DNA of 64,000 nucleotides from Calycina herbarum (taxonomy: Eukaryota > Ascomycota > Leotiomycetes > Helotiales > Pezizellaceae). The position numbers and the translations under genes are program-made. Below the pieces are notes generated by a model, which saw nothing but the letters and a program-made list of their open reading frames with translations, did not search any database and had not been told where the DNA came from. Where the stretch lies: contig LLEY01000191.1 of the NCBI GenBank assembly GCA_001414485.1, positions 48,366 to 112,365 of the forward strand, in the 5' to 3' direction. Positions within the stretch are counted from its first letter, which is position 1. Every line of letters begins with the position of its first letter. This document shows, in pieces, positions 47,673-58,455 of the stretch.

Positions 47673-48402
47673 AGCTACCGGGATTCCATGAAGAATTGAC
47701 AAGGGATACTTTAATCTACGTTCCAAAAATCTTCGTACATATTTTTATTTACACTTGTATATATTCAAACTTTAGGCTAGACCTCGATCTAGTAATACAT
47801 AGCTTAGCTGCAATGCAAAAAAGACTTCAACCCACCTCAATATTCCGTGCTTTGTAGATTTCCAGCGAACTCGAGTCGTGGTACACACTCGGAATAATCA
47901 TGTCAGTTGCGATGTTGAAATATTAGAGTCCACCAGGTTCAATGCTCTACTGCGACGCACCAAACGTCCGGCGTCGTGGTTTGCTAACACGCCCCTGGTT
48001 TGCGATGGACGAAAAAGGCGGACCCGCAATGAACGATATAGGATAGCATCTCGCTCAAACACTTGCTTTAAACTTTTCAGAACATCAGAGGATTGCTATT
48101 TGGCAATCCCTAATTATCAATGTATTATTTGTATATTTTTATGACCTCGTTGTGCTCAGCAGTATATATTCTAGCCGTATATATTCTCGAAGTGGCTGAT
48201 AAAGGACTCAGCCTGATTGGTTGCCCTCGGTACGCCACAAATGTGGCTTGACCTCAGACTTCCTCACGCTCTTCCCCTTTTGAAAAAAGCAGCTCTTTCC
48301 CAACTCGACCTCCTCCACGACGTGTTATTTCAGTAGCAGCCCGAATCTTGCAAAGCACAATCTTTTGTAGGCATTGTGTGAAAGCCTGGATATTCTCCTC
48401 CG
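47673..48402. other. Intergenic region, lyase to CHL1
   Basis: No gene seen; short frames only. Confidence 0.5.
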
Positions 48403-51312
48403 ATGGCGCAACCAGGGGCGGAGGTCGATGAGAGTCGCGACCAACCCCACGACTTTCATCATCCATACACGCCTTATGACATACAAGAGACTTTCATGAG
48501 TACCGTCTATCAAGTGCTAGAGGAAGGCAAAGTTGGCATCTTGGAAAGTCCTACGGGTACAGTATGTGAATTTTCTCCCTCTTTCCTTGAATTTCGCATC
48601 TTGGTCTTTCACCCGCCTAGAATTTCCTTTTGGTGTTCATTCGATGAGTTCATATCATAAAGAGAATTTGTTTGTTTCTTTGGTACTCACGTTTTGCATA
48701 GGGAAAATCGTTGAGTTTAATATGTGGTTCGCTGACCTGGCTACGCGACCATAAACGAAGAACTTTTGAAGGTGGTCTAGACTGGGGCCCAAATAGTAAG
48801 GATCGCATTTCTCATGTTGCGCGAAACTCTCTCATATTTCTAGATTCCAATGAACCAGACTGGATTGTTGCGCAAACCAAAGCTAGAAAACGCCGGGAGA
48901 TGCTACGATCACGAGAAGAACTGGAAGAACGATTAGCAAAAATCAGAGCAAAGGAAAAGGCACAGAAAGTGAAGTATATTAAAGGAGACCAGAGCTTCAA
49001 GAAAAGAAAAACAAATGTTGAGGCTGATGAAAAGGAGGATGATGAAGAACAGTTTGTTTTGGAGGATTATGATAGCGATACCGAGCTGAATAGTTCGAGA
49101 AAGGGGGGTGATGGAACGTATTCTGCTGCTACCTTGGAGCTTATGTCGAAACTTGGAATGGGACCTAATGCATTAAAGGTGGAGGAAGAGGAGGCGGAAG
49201 ATGAGACCAAGGTATGTATTCCTGGAAGCTGGAGTGACTTGACTAATTTTTGAAGATCTTCTACTGCTCTCGAACCCATTCTCAATTGTCACAATTCATC
49301 AACGAGCTCCGTCGCATTAAGTTGCCAGCAGCTATTGCAAGCAATGAAGCCGATCAAGGGGTTCAAATTGAAGACTTGAAACACTTAACTCTCGGATCAC
49401 GAAAGAATCTCTGCATCAACCCCAAAGTCAACAAGCTCAACTCAGTAACCGCGATCAACGATCGATGTGCCGAACTGCAAAAATCTGGAACGGCTCAGGA
49501 GCACAAATGTGGATTTCTTCCAAACAAAGAAAATCGACCTCTCGTGAATGATTTCCGGGATCACGCACTTGCGAGTCTTCGGGACATTGAAGATATGGCT
49601 ACCCTCGGCAAGTCAATCAATATTTGTCCTTACTATGCCTCACGAGCAGCAATTCGACCAGCTGAAATTGTTACATTGCCATATCCACTTCTGCTTCAAA
49701 AAAGTGCCAGAGAAGCTTTGGGAATCAGTCTGAAAGGGCATGTCATCATAATTGATGAGGCTCATAATTTGATGGATGCCATAGCGGGTATTCATGGGAT
49801 TGAGGTCAGTCTCAGACAATTGAAGACTGCAAGAGCACAACTTGGAGTATATTTGCAAAAGTTTCGGAATCGACTGAAGGGCAAAAATCGTATTTATGTC
49901 ACACAGGTTGTTCGGGTTATTGATTCCTTGACGGGATATTTGGAGAGTAGGATTCCACTTCAAGTGATTACCATATTCCACTACAAATGACTACCACTAA
50001 CAAAGATACTTAGCAAGTAGATGGGATCGTCTCAGATAAAGAGCTGCTTGCTGGAAAGGCTGTTGACCAAATAAACCTGTTCAAGCTACTTCGGTACCTC
50101 CAAGAGAGCAAAATTGCTCGCAAAGTCGAAGGATATCTCGTCCACAAGGAAACCTCCGAAACCCAAGCCCAAGCCCCCAAAGTCAAAGGACAGAAACCCC
50201 AAACATCATCAACTCCAGTTCTCCACCACGTTGCCTCGTTACTATCCGCACTCACCCACTCCTCAAAAGAAGGCCGTCTCTTCTTCAACAAATCCTCAAC
50301 CCCCTCAGAACCCGACCTGATAACACTCAAATACCTCCTCCTAGACCCCTCAACCCACTTCCAAGAAATCGTCTCCGAAGCAAAAGCAGTCATTCTAGCC
50401 GGTGGTACCATGTCTCCCTTCTCCGACTACACCTCCCATCTTTTTCCCTACCTCCCTTCACTATCTATCACCACTCTCTCCTGCGGCCACGTCATTCCGA
50501 AATCGAACCTCATAGCTTGGAATCTCTCGCGCGGCCCTTCGAGTCAGGAGTTTGAGTTTACGTTTAAACATCGAACCAACACCACGATGATCAATGAGTT
50601 AGGACTTTCGATTCTGAATATTTGTACGATAGTACCAGATGGTGTGGTAGTCTTTTTTCCGAGTTACAATTACCTCTCCTCTATTGTTGCGCAATGGTCT
50701 CAACCTTCTGCTGCACCTAATACGCAGACTATCTTCCAAAGACTGAACGCTAAGAAACCAATCTTCACCGAAAAGAAAGAATTATCTGTAGACACTGTCC
50801 TCACCGAATATGCCCAGTCGATAGACCAAAATAAAGGCGGTCTCCTCCTCTCAGTCATCGGTGGGAAAATGTCTGAAGGGATAAATTTCTCCGATCAACT
50901 GGGAAGATGTGTTATTATTATAGGACTGCCATATCCTAATTTGCATACCGCGGAGTGGAAGGCTAAATTGGAATACATCAAAGACTCAACCATCTCCCGC
51001 CTTACCATTTCCAACCCTAATCTATCTCAAGCTGAGAAAGAAAGGAAAGGAAAAGCTGAGGGTATGGAATTTTATGAGAATTCTTGTATGAGGGCTGTTA
51101 ATCAGAGTGTGGGGAGGGCTATCAGACATAAGGGCGATTTTGCGGCTATTGTTATGGTTGACAAGAGGTATGAGGGACAGGGGGTGCAGGGGAAGTTGCC
51201 GAGGTGGATTAGGGAGGGGTTGGTTGAGGGGGCGGGGGGAAAGAAGTTTGGGGCGTTGATGGGGGGACTGGCGGGATTTTTCAGAGGGAAGAAGGTGGGC
51301 GGTGGAGTATAG
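48403..51312 (+). CDS. CHL1: Chl1/DDX11-type Fe-S DNA helicase (sister chromatid cohesion)
   Basis: Exons 48403-48561, 48702-49211, 49256-49963 and 50014-51312; 891 residues. Chl1 is an XPD-family 5'-3' helicase acting with the replisome and cohesin in sister chromatid cohesion. Walker A SPTGTGKS forms only after splicing intron 1. The [14 protein letters not shown] motif Ia, four Fe-S cysteines (NLC, DRC, HKC, ICPYY), DEAH box IIIDEAHNL, motif III-like [34 protein letters not shown] and motif [14 protein letters not shown] follow in order. A Lys/Glu-rich acidic insert sits before motif Ia, as in other Chl1 proteins. Inside exon 2 a 48-nt GT...AG stretch (48796-48843) is a multiple of three and could be a further intron, giving 875 residues. 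Intron 3 needs a weak GTGATT donor. Confidence 0.92.
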
Positions 51313-51935
51313 ATTGAGGTGTGGATGAGGGCAAGGCGGTTATGAGTGGGGGCATTATTTAATTGAAGGCTTGTAGTCTTTAGGGCAAGGAATGCCAACA
51401 CACCTCATCCTCTCCCAGTTAATATCAGAAAGGTATTTCCAATTTCCGATGTTTTGATTCCGTGACGCGTTGCCTCAAAGATGACCACCAAGCCTTTCTT
51501 GTTCGATGACCCCGACTCGAGGGTATACGGAAACTAACCTTTGAATGATGGCATAACTCAAATGTGCCGGAACAGATGGGCTTTTGAACAAGTTTCACAT
51601 ACTAAATTTTCTTACGCAAGACTGTTATGAGAGGGAGTCAAGTAAAAACTTAGAAAACATATCCTCATCCTACAAAATTGACGATACCCACTTTTTGCTA
51701 AACCACAGGATGTTGAGCTGCGCTATATAAGTCATGCTCATCTGGTTTGAAGTGAATTCCATATGCGACCTGAATAGTCCTTGTTTGTGTCTCACTGTCT
51801 CCACGGCAACGAAGAAAGAAATGATTTTTCTACTCATCTCCCACACTACCTTGTGTGTGGAAAATAACTTTCCTTCGTTGGAGGAAAGAATGCAATGCCA
51901 CAAACAGTTATCGAGAGTGAGTGGATTAATTTACT

Positions 51936-51958
51936 GTCGAAAATCTTTTCACTGTCGA
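51936..51958 (-). repeat. Paired GTCGA motif, 18-bp spacing (copy 5)
   Basis: CTGTCGAAAA with GTCGA at 51936 and CTGTCGAT with GTCGA at 51954. Confidence 0.6.
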
Positions 51959-52620
51959 TTCCCATCTGTTGATCACTTGGACCCACCCTCTTTTCCTTCT
52001 CTTCAACTGCTCTACTTAACAGGTTTTATCATTTGTTGGTATACAATCCTACTTTCCCCACGAAAACGAAAACTTCAAATTTGACGCTTGGAGCAAAACA
52101 GCACAGTCGTCCGAATCGACCTCTTCATATTTGTGGTTTTCTGTTATTGGTCTCCTCTCGGCCTTTTATTTGTTTCATTTTGGGGTTCAGTATTACAACG
52201 TCCCTGTGATCTTGTTCTCGGCTATTTCTAAGGAGAGGGTAGATAGCTTTTTGAGTTCCTTAGGAGTTCTTGCAGGAAATACTCTTTCTTCCACAAGTTC
52301 CCAACCCTCTTTCTATGAACAAAACTTTGAATTTGATGAGTTTACGAATAGTATATATTCCTCTCACTTTATGGTATCGCAGAAGATCTCTCCATTTCAC
52401 TATTCTACATCGAATAAGCACGCGCACCAAGGTAGATGAATATGCGTTCAAGTACCCTCACCATCTCACCCTTCGGACTCTCCGGCGACAATTCGATCAC
52501 TGCGACAACAATACTTTTCTCTCCTCAAGTTATTGGGAGATAGCTCTGGTCTGAGGGCCGTAATAATCAGAAGGACTCATCGTTTTGAAGAGAAAATATG
52601 GATTATTGGTATGGCTTACT

Positions 52621-52643
52621 GTCGAAAAAGGTAGTGCTGTCGA
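52621..52643 (-). repeat. Paired GTCGA motif, 18-bp spacing (copy 6)
   Basis: GTCGA at 52621 and 52639, in the context CTGTCGAAAA ... GCTGTCGATTC. Confidence 0.6.
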
Positions 52644-52989
52644 TTCTTTCCTGCTTAGCTGCTGAGTTGTTCATTTTCCTCTTCTTACCGCGTTAGTTTT
52701 CACTCAGAGTTCTTTTCATGAATTAGTTTGAGATATGTAACAATCTTCTCATCAAACATTTCTCCTTGGAAGACCCGTAAGCGGGGGCGGAGACGGACAC
52801 TGATTCTTGTCCTGATGTTCCTTAACACCGTCGCTTTTTATACTATCAGTGACTCGGTTCTAGATTGAAAGGACTTCATAGGTTCTAGTATATTAGCTTT
52901 GAATATAATATATTTACCTGTGAAAGAAAAGGGATTCTTGTTTCTCAGACCTGTACATCGCTTCCAGTGTAGTGTAATCTAAGTACTTT

Positions 52990-53460
52990 TAGATATCTCC
53001 GAGATTATTTCCGAGTCTTCTCGAACTGTTCTGAGTAGTAGAAAAAAGGTAAGAAGTAGTTATTAAGGATAATAGGAAAAAGAGGTAAAATGATTTTACT
53101 TCCGAAATCTTTCCGAACTTCGTTCGAGCTGTTTTTACTGAGTTCTTCTTTTCCTCGAGCTGTATTATTTTACTGAGTCAAGATAATTCCGAGTCAAGAT
53201 ATATTTCTAAGCTTGCTCCAAAGTTGGTTTATCTCCGAATTTATTTCCGAGTACTCCGAGACTCGGAATAGAGTCTACTCTACTGAAATCATACAACAAA
53301 CAAGTTTAATTTAATTCCGAACTAATTCCGAACCCTGCTTGGTTGTCCAAGCAGTACTCCGACGCCTGTTTATGTCATTCCTGAGATGTATCTCTACTCG
53401 GAATGAGTTTTTCCTCGTTGAATACTCCTCCCTCGAGTATCACTTTTCTGTGAGTACTTC
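52990..53460. repeat. Field of TTCCGAG/ACTCGGAA words
   Basis: More than a dozen occurrences of TCCGA or its complement TCGGA within about 470 bp, without a fixed period. A related shorter field occurs at 32930-33012. I cannot tell a decayed repeat from biased mutation. Confidence 0.5.
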
Positions 53461-53756
53461 GGAGTGTATATGATGGAGCAAAATTCCTATATCCCAACAC
53501 CAGAGCAGCCCGCCACCCCATTCAACAGTTCACGAGGAGCTCGGATATAAATAGAATAGCCTTCTAAAGGTTTTCTAGCCAACATCAAAGACTTCAGTCT
53601 TTCGCTCTATGGCCTGTGTGAGTAAGAAATTTAGGTATTGTTTCATCATCTACTATTCAAAGTGGGGTGTTTGTCATAATACAGTATTTCAGTGCCGTCC
53701 ACTTACGGCTTTTTACAAGTGTAGATGTAAGGGAGAATCAATTTACAGGATTTGTT

Positions 53757-53779
53757 GTCGAAAGCATTGTTGCTGTCGA
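53757..53779 (-). repeat. Paired GTCGA motif, 18-bp spacing (copy 7)
   Basis: TTGTCGAAAG with GTCGA at 53757 and GCTGTCGAT with GTCGA at 53775. Confidence 0.55.
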
Positions 53780-54299
53780 TTTCTCCTTTCTATTTTCTTT
53801 ATATGTTGAGAAACATTCCTTCATATTAACTATGAACACTTAACATGTCTGACACTCTGTGTTAGGTTTCCTACGTCATTTGACCAGAAAGGGTTAGAGT
53901 GTTCTGAGTTCCGCTGGCATACGCAGCAACACGGAACGGATTGGGACTGTGTTTGTGTTTTGGACAATAGCATCTGAACAGTCTTTTATAGTGTTTCGGG
54001 GATGAAATTGCTGTTAGGCCAATTTTGAATGTGAATTACATATATTTCTAGAAGGTCCATGTACACCGGCTTTCCAAAAACAACAACTGAGAATGATTCA
54101 ACCTAAATGTTGTACGGGGATCGTGAGAAGGATTTCTCACTTAGTACCTCCCATAGCCTGAATTGGTTTTATAAAACGTCTTCGGCAACGGTGAAACGCG
54201 GCGTTAATTGAGATAAACGATTCAAAATAGAGATGGGGTCTGTAAGACACAAGCAAAAAGAAACAGAAGGGAATTTTATGTACAAATAGCCACTCTTTC

Positions 54300-57200
54300 C
54301 TACTGGAAAACACCAGTAGAGGGGAAGGTATTGACTTCTTGTGCCATTTTCACATCCGAAACCCGAATTAAGTTCAACAACTCTTCCCGCTTTCTCGCCA
54401 AAGTTACAGCAAAGACATGCTGAGCACCTAGCCCTTCTCCGCCGATTGTATGCACTGCTTCCCAGAGCTCGTCTGCGGTTTGGATTGCCTCTTCGATCTT
54501 TCCCTGAATTTGGTAGCATTCTATCAAGAACCACAGCGCCTGAATCCGATCTAGATGTTCACCATCCTCACGTCTTGAACCTTCATACCTATGTCGTTGA
54601 ATCACAGCCTTGAGAATTTCCTCTGATTCATCGTATTTCTTTTGTCGAAGAAGAGCCACGGCTAGGAACGTACGTCCGATGAGTACACCCAAATGGTTAT
54701 CGCCAAGATTCCGCTCTGCAACAGGAAGATCGGCGCGAATAATTGCCTCCGCTTCCTCGGACTTCTTTTGCGCAATCTTTACCCTTGCCATGACCAGTTT
54801 CGCCATAAGTGTCCAGGGATGCTCCCTACCTATTTTTTTCTCCCGTTCTTCAAGTAGTTCTTTTGCAAAATCATGAGCTAGTTCTAGATTGTCAAGACCC
54901 AAGTGAGAAGAGGCTAGACGTTCCATGGCCATCAAAGTTTCCAAATGCGATCGTCCAAGTGTTTTCTTCAGCCCATCAAATGCTCTTGAATGAAGTTCCT
55001 TAGCTTTGTCCCACAGATGGTATCTCTGAAAAACACAACCAAGATGATCCACTGCACTCAATGTGTCTTTGTGTTCTGGACCCAAGACCTCGGTCAACCC
55101 ATCGGTTGCTTGTTCATGTAAAATCTGCGCTTCTCTCAGTCGGCACCGCAAAAAGCAATTTTCTCCTAATATATCGGTCATCTTAAGCGTTAGAGGATGC
55201 TTATCACCGTAAACTTCCCTACACGCACCTAGTGCTTCTCTCAATAATATTGCGGCCTTGTTGTTGCGTGCTTGTAGTCCATAAGTGCGACAGAGGAGCC
55301 TTATACTTCCGATAGTCCTCGGGTCTTGCATTCCCAGATTATCGCAAGTATATTCCTTTACTGGTAGTTGAAGTTTTTCCGCCTCATCCCACTTACCCGC
55401 TTCCATGTACACCAGACTGAACTTTGCCCATTCCAAAGGTTGTATTTCGACAGAAGATACGAGAGGAGCGAGCCAGAAGGCTAGCCATGGATTTTTCCTG
55501 CTTGCTTGATTTCCTTTGATGCTTTCGCGAATAGTTTGTTGTGCTTTTCGTACATTTTCGACGTGGGGAAAGACTTCTCTTCTCAATTTCTCGTCTGACC
55601 TCGCGTACGCTGTCGGTGGTTCGAAGAAAAGGCACGATGCCAATGTTGTGGATGCTATTTGACACCATAAAGCTTGCTCTCCGGTGCTTGTCTGTGGTCT
55701 CTCTCTAACCCAAGTATGTACCAATGGATGCATCCCGTAACTGTCTGAGTCGGTATGATAAGTTAACATGCCCATCTGGACAAGAAATGTCAACGCCGTC
55801 CGCAGCCTGTCCTCATCAAAGGGCGCTTGGTCATCGTCCCGCAACACGGCTGGTAGTATAGGGAGACTGTTGGCCTTTCTCCAATACTCGATATATCCAA
55901 TGAAGGAACTGCGGAAAGTTTCACTCCAACTCTTGTTTTTGGCTTTTGGTAAATTCATCGTTCTGTAATTCTTTTCAATTTCTTTTCCGGCCTCCCGCTC
56001 TCGTCTGGAATTCTTAGCTGCTGCGACCAGAATTTCGACCCCTATGTTTTCCCAATAGAAAAAAGAAAAAGTCTTTAGTAGCTGAACGCCATCTTCCGAG
56101 GTTTGTGTCCTTTTTGCCTCGAGGCCAAGATACACAATCTCCCATGTAGAATATACATTCATGTTGGCCATTTCATCTCCACGGTAACCAGAGATGCTCC
56201 GAGATCTGCGAATTCGATTCCAGCTCCGTCCATAAAACTCGAGGTAATTTCCCAAGGAGCATAGGCCATCCAGAATAGCTTTTCCAGCATGGACAAGGGC
56301 AAGTGGTAAAAACCCTAATGCCTCCGCAATTCGAGCTGCTGAAGATCTTGTAGGTAATTCCCACGGGATGGGATGAGCTGCTGCTTTCAATAAAATATCA
56401 CTGGCCTCGTCGGTTTCCAATTTTTCGAAATGGTAGAACCGTGTCCCAACGGTACCGTGTATCTTGTTTGAAGGATTGCGAGTGGTCATCAAGATTACAC
56501 CTCGCTCACCACCGGGAAAATATCGCTCGACATCTATTTCAGGATTGTCGGCATTGTCAATAAGAAGTAACCAGGGGTGCTGCAGAGATGACAGCCAGTT
56601 CTTGGCGGCGTTCTCGTTGGGTTCAGCTCCGCCCATTTTGGCGATTCTAGAGAATGTGTGTCTCGAGTTTTCGTAAGAACTGCCGTCTATCCAGAAGATA
56701 CCCCAAAAGCTAGTTGCTTTAATTTAAAATCGGTTCCACTGTTTCGCGGAGCTGTACTTACTGTTCTCTGTTGTCTTGAGCAAATTTGCAACAGAATTGG
56801 GTCTTACCCGACCCCCCAAGACCATGAATCACAAAGCGCTTCTGGGAGTGGCTATGTTGCTGGTGTGTCGCTACATCCAGCATATGCTTGAGCTCCTTCA
56901 ACTGGACATCACGACCTGTGAAGATGCTACTGACTGTTTGAGGTAGATCAAAATGCTGGTTGATAGATATACGCGACGCGATCGCTTGTGCGAAATCAAT
57001 GGAGTTTTGAAGCTGTCCGTTGACCATTATTAGAACTTAACGTTTCAAGAAGGCTGCCAAGTAGAACCCACATTAGCGCTATCAGCGGAGCTGAGATTGT
57101 TGAGTTTGCGACGAAGGAATTGCATTTGATATTGAAGAGTTGAATTTTGTCTTTGCATTCTATCCAAACTACCCACAACCTGGTCGCTGGAGGAAGAAGA

Positions 57201-57734
57201 TTTGCGAGTGTAGACACTACCAATGGTTAGCTTTTTTGGCCACAAACTTGCTCAATCACTAACTTACACGCTGAGCGCACTTAACAGCATCTGGAGCCCT
57301 GCTTGATAGCTCGATAGATGATGACGAACATCCACATATTCCTTCTCCTTAGATTCTTTCCTCAACTGTTTTTTAATACCATCCAACTTCCCAGTAACTT
57401 TCGGTCCATGTTTACCGATTACCTCCTTCAGCAAAACTTCCATCATTTGCGCCGTATCTCGGCATTTCTGCAGAAGGCTAGCTAATTGTCTCCATAGGTT
57501 TTCCGCCTCGGTTGTTTCCTCAAACGGAGAACCTGGAGTACAATCATGATTGGCTTCCCAGAGCGCTTCGATGGATTCGTTGACAATGATAAGGGTGTGG
57601 ATTTCTTGGGATAAGGCTGAAATTTCTTCCTCCACCTTTCCAGCCGATTCTTCGAGGCGTTTGAGATATTGTATCGCCCGGAAGGAAACATCCAACAGCC
57701 CGGTAGTCCCAGCGAGAATCGAGAATGGATCCAT
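54300..57734 (-). CDS. NLR-like STAND protein: fungal N-terminal helical domain, NB-ARC, TPR array
   Basis: Minus strand; exons 57734-57268, 57216-57072, 57012-56762 and 56709-54300 join in frame to 1090 residues. The N-terminus MDPFSILAGTTGLLDVSFRAIQYLKRLEE matches the helical domain common at the start of fungal NLRs. NB-ARC features follow: FTGRDVQLKELKHML, the P-loop VIHGLGGSGKTQF at about residues 265-277, WGIFWIDGSS (made by the exon 3/4 joint), Walker B LLLIDNADNPEID, MTTRNP, a GFLPLALVHAG (GLPL-like) and YGMHPLVHTWVRER (MHD-like). From about 730 to 1075 there are TPR-type repeats (for example LREALGACREVYGDKHPLTLKM and LHEQATDGLTEVLGPEHKDTL). Such proteins detect non-self or damage signals and can trigger regulated cell death in fungi; the ligand is unknown. 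The frame is intact, so it is likely functional. Confidence 0.9.
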
Positions 57735-58455
57735 TTTCTAGGAACATTTTTCGATGGATCTGGGAAGGGAAATTGAGGTTGTGAGGACAGATAGAAGCAA
57801 AAATGTTGATCCCCAAAAGAGGTTGCAGCCTTTACGAAATTGTTGGTCTCCCTCATGTCGAGGCCAAGGGAGGTGTTACACAACTTTCAAAGAAAACAAA
57901 AAGAACTGGTGCGGCTCCCGGGCCAAGCGGGTGATCGATCCCCAGCCCCCCCTCTTTTGGCATCAGCTAGACAAAATAAGCGGGAGTTTTTTGTCCCGCT
58001 TTCCACGAATTAACCACGGTACTCTACAGCAACCACGAAACTTTAATACAAAAGAGTTATATCATTGGAAAGTAATTACTTGCATTTATCGTAAGGTTAG
58101 GTATTGTTTGCGTGTTGCGGCTGTAATTGCAGATATACCGCTTTTTATGTCCACCGCGGGGCCGGGCCATTGGCATCTTGGCATCTTGGCAACCCTCTAG
58201 ATAAGGCATATGCCGCCGCTTGTGTAACCCCATGGAAGCACCGAGCTTCCTCCTTGGCATCGGTGGGTCGCCCCTTTCTATATCTACTGCAGAATGTGAG
58301 AAATGGCCCCCAAAGGGCTAAGTCAAGGCTGGCCCTGTGGAAACCAACCAAAACACAATTTCTTTTTGCTTCAACCTCCCTTACAAGTACATCACTTGGA
58401 ATTCATAGTCCAAATACCATACTATATTCATCCCTTACAACAGCTGGACATTACG
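57735..58455. other. Intergenic region between NLR and P450 genes
   Basis: Divergent promoters of the NLR (-) and P450 (+) must lie here. No gene seen. Confidence 0.5.

Larger units (their letters stand above)
51313..54299. other. Repeat-rich gene desert between CHL1 and the NLR gene
   Basis: No supported gene in 3 kb. Holds three reverse copies of the 18-bp-spaced GTCGA pair (51936, 52621, 53757) and, at about 52990-53460, a dense field of TTCCGA, TCCGAG and ACTCGGAA words resembling 32930-33012. Locally AT-rich. Confidence 0.5.
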
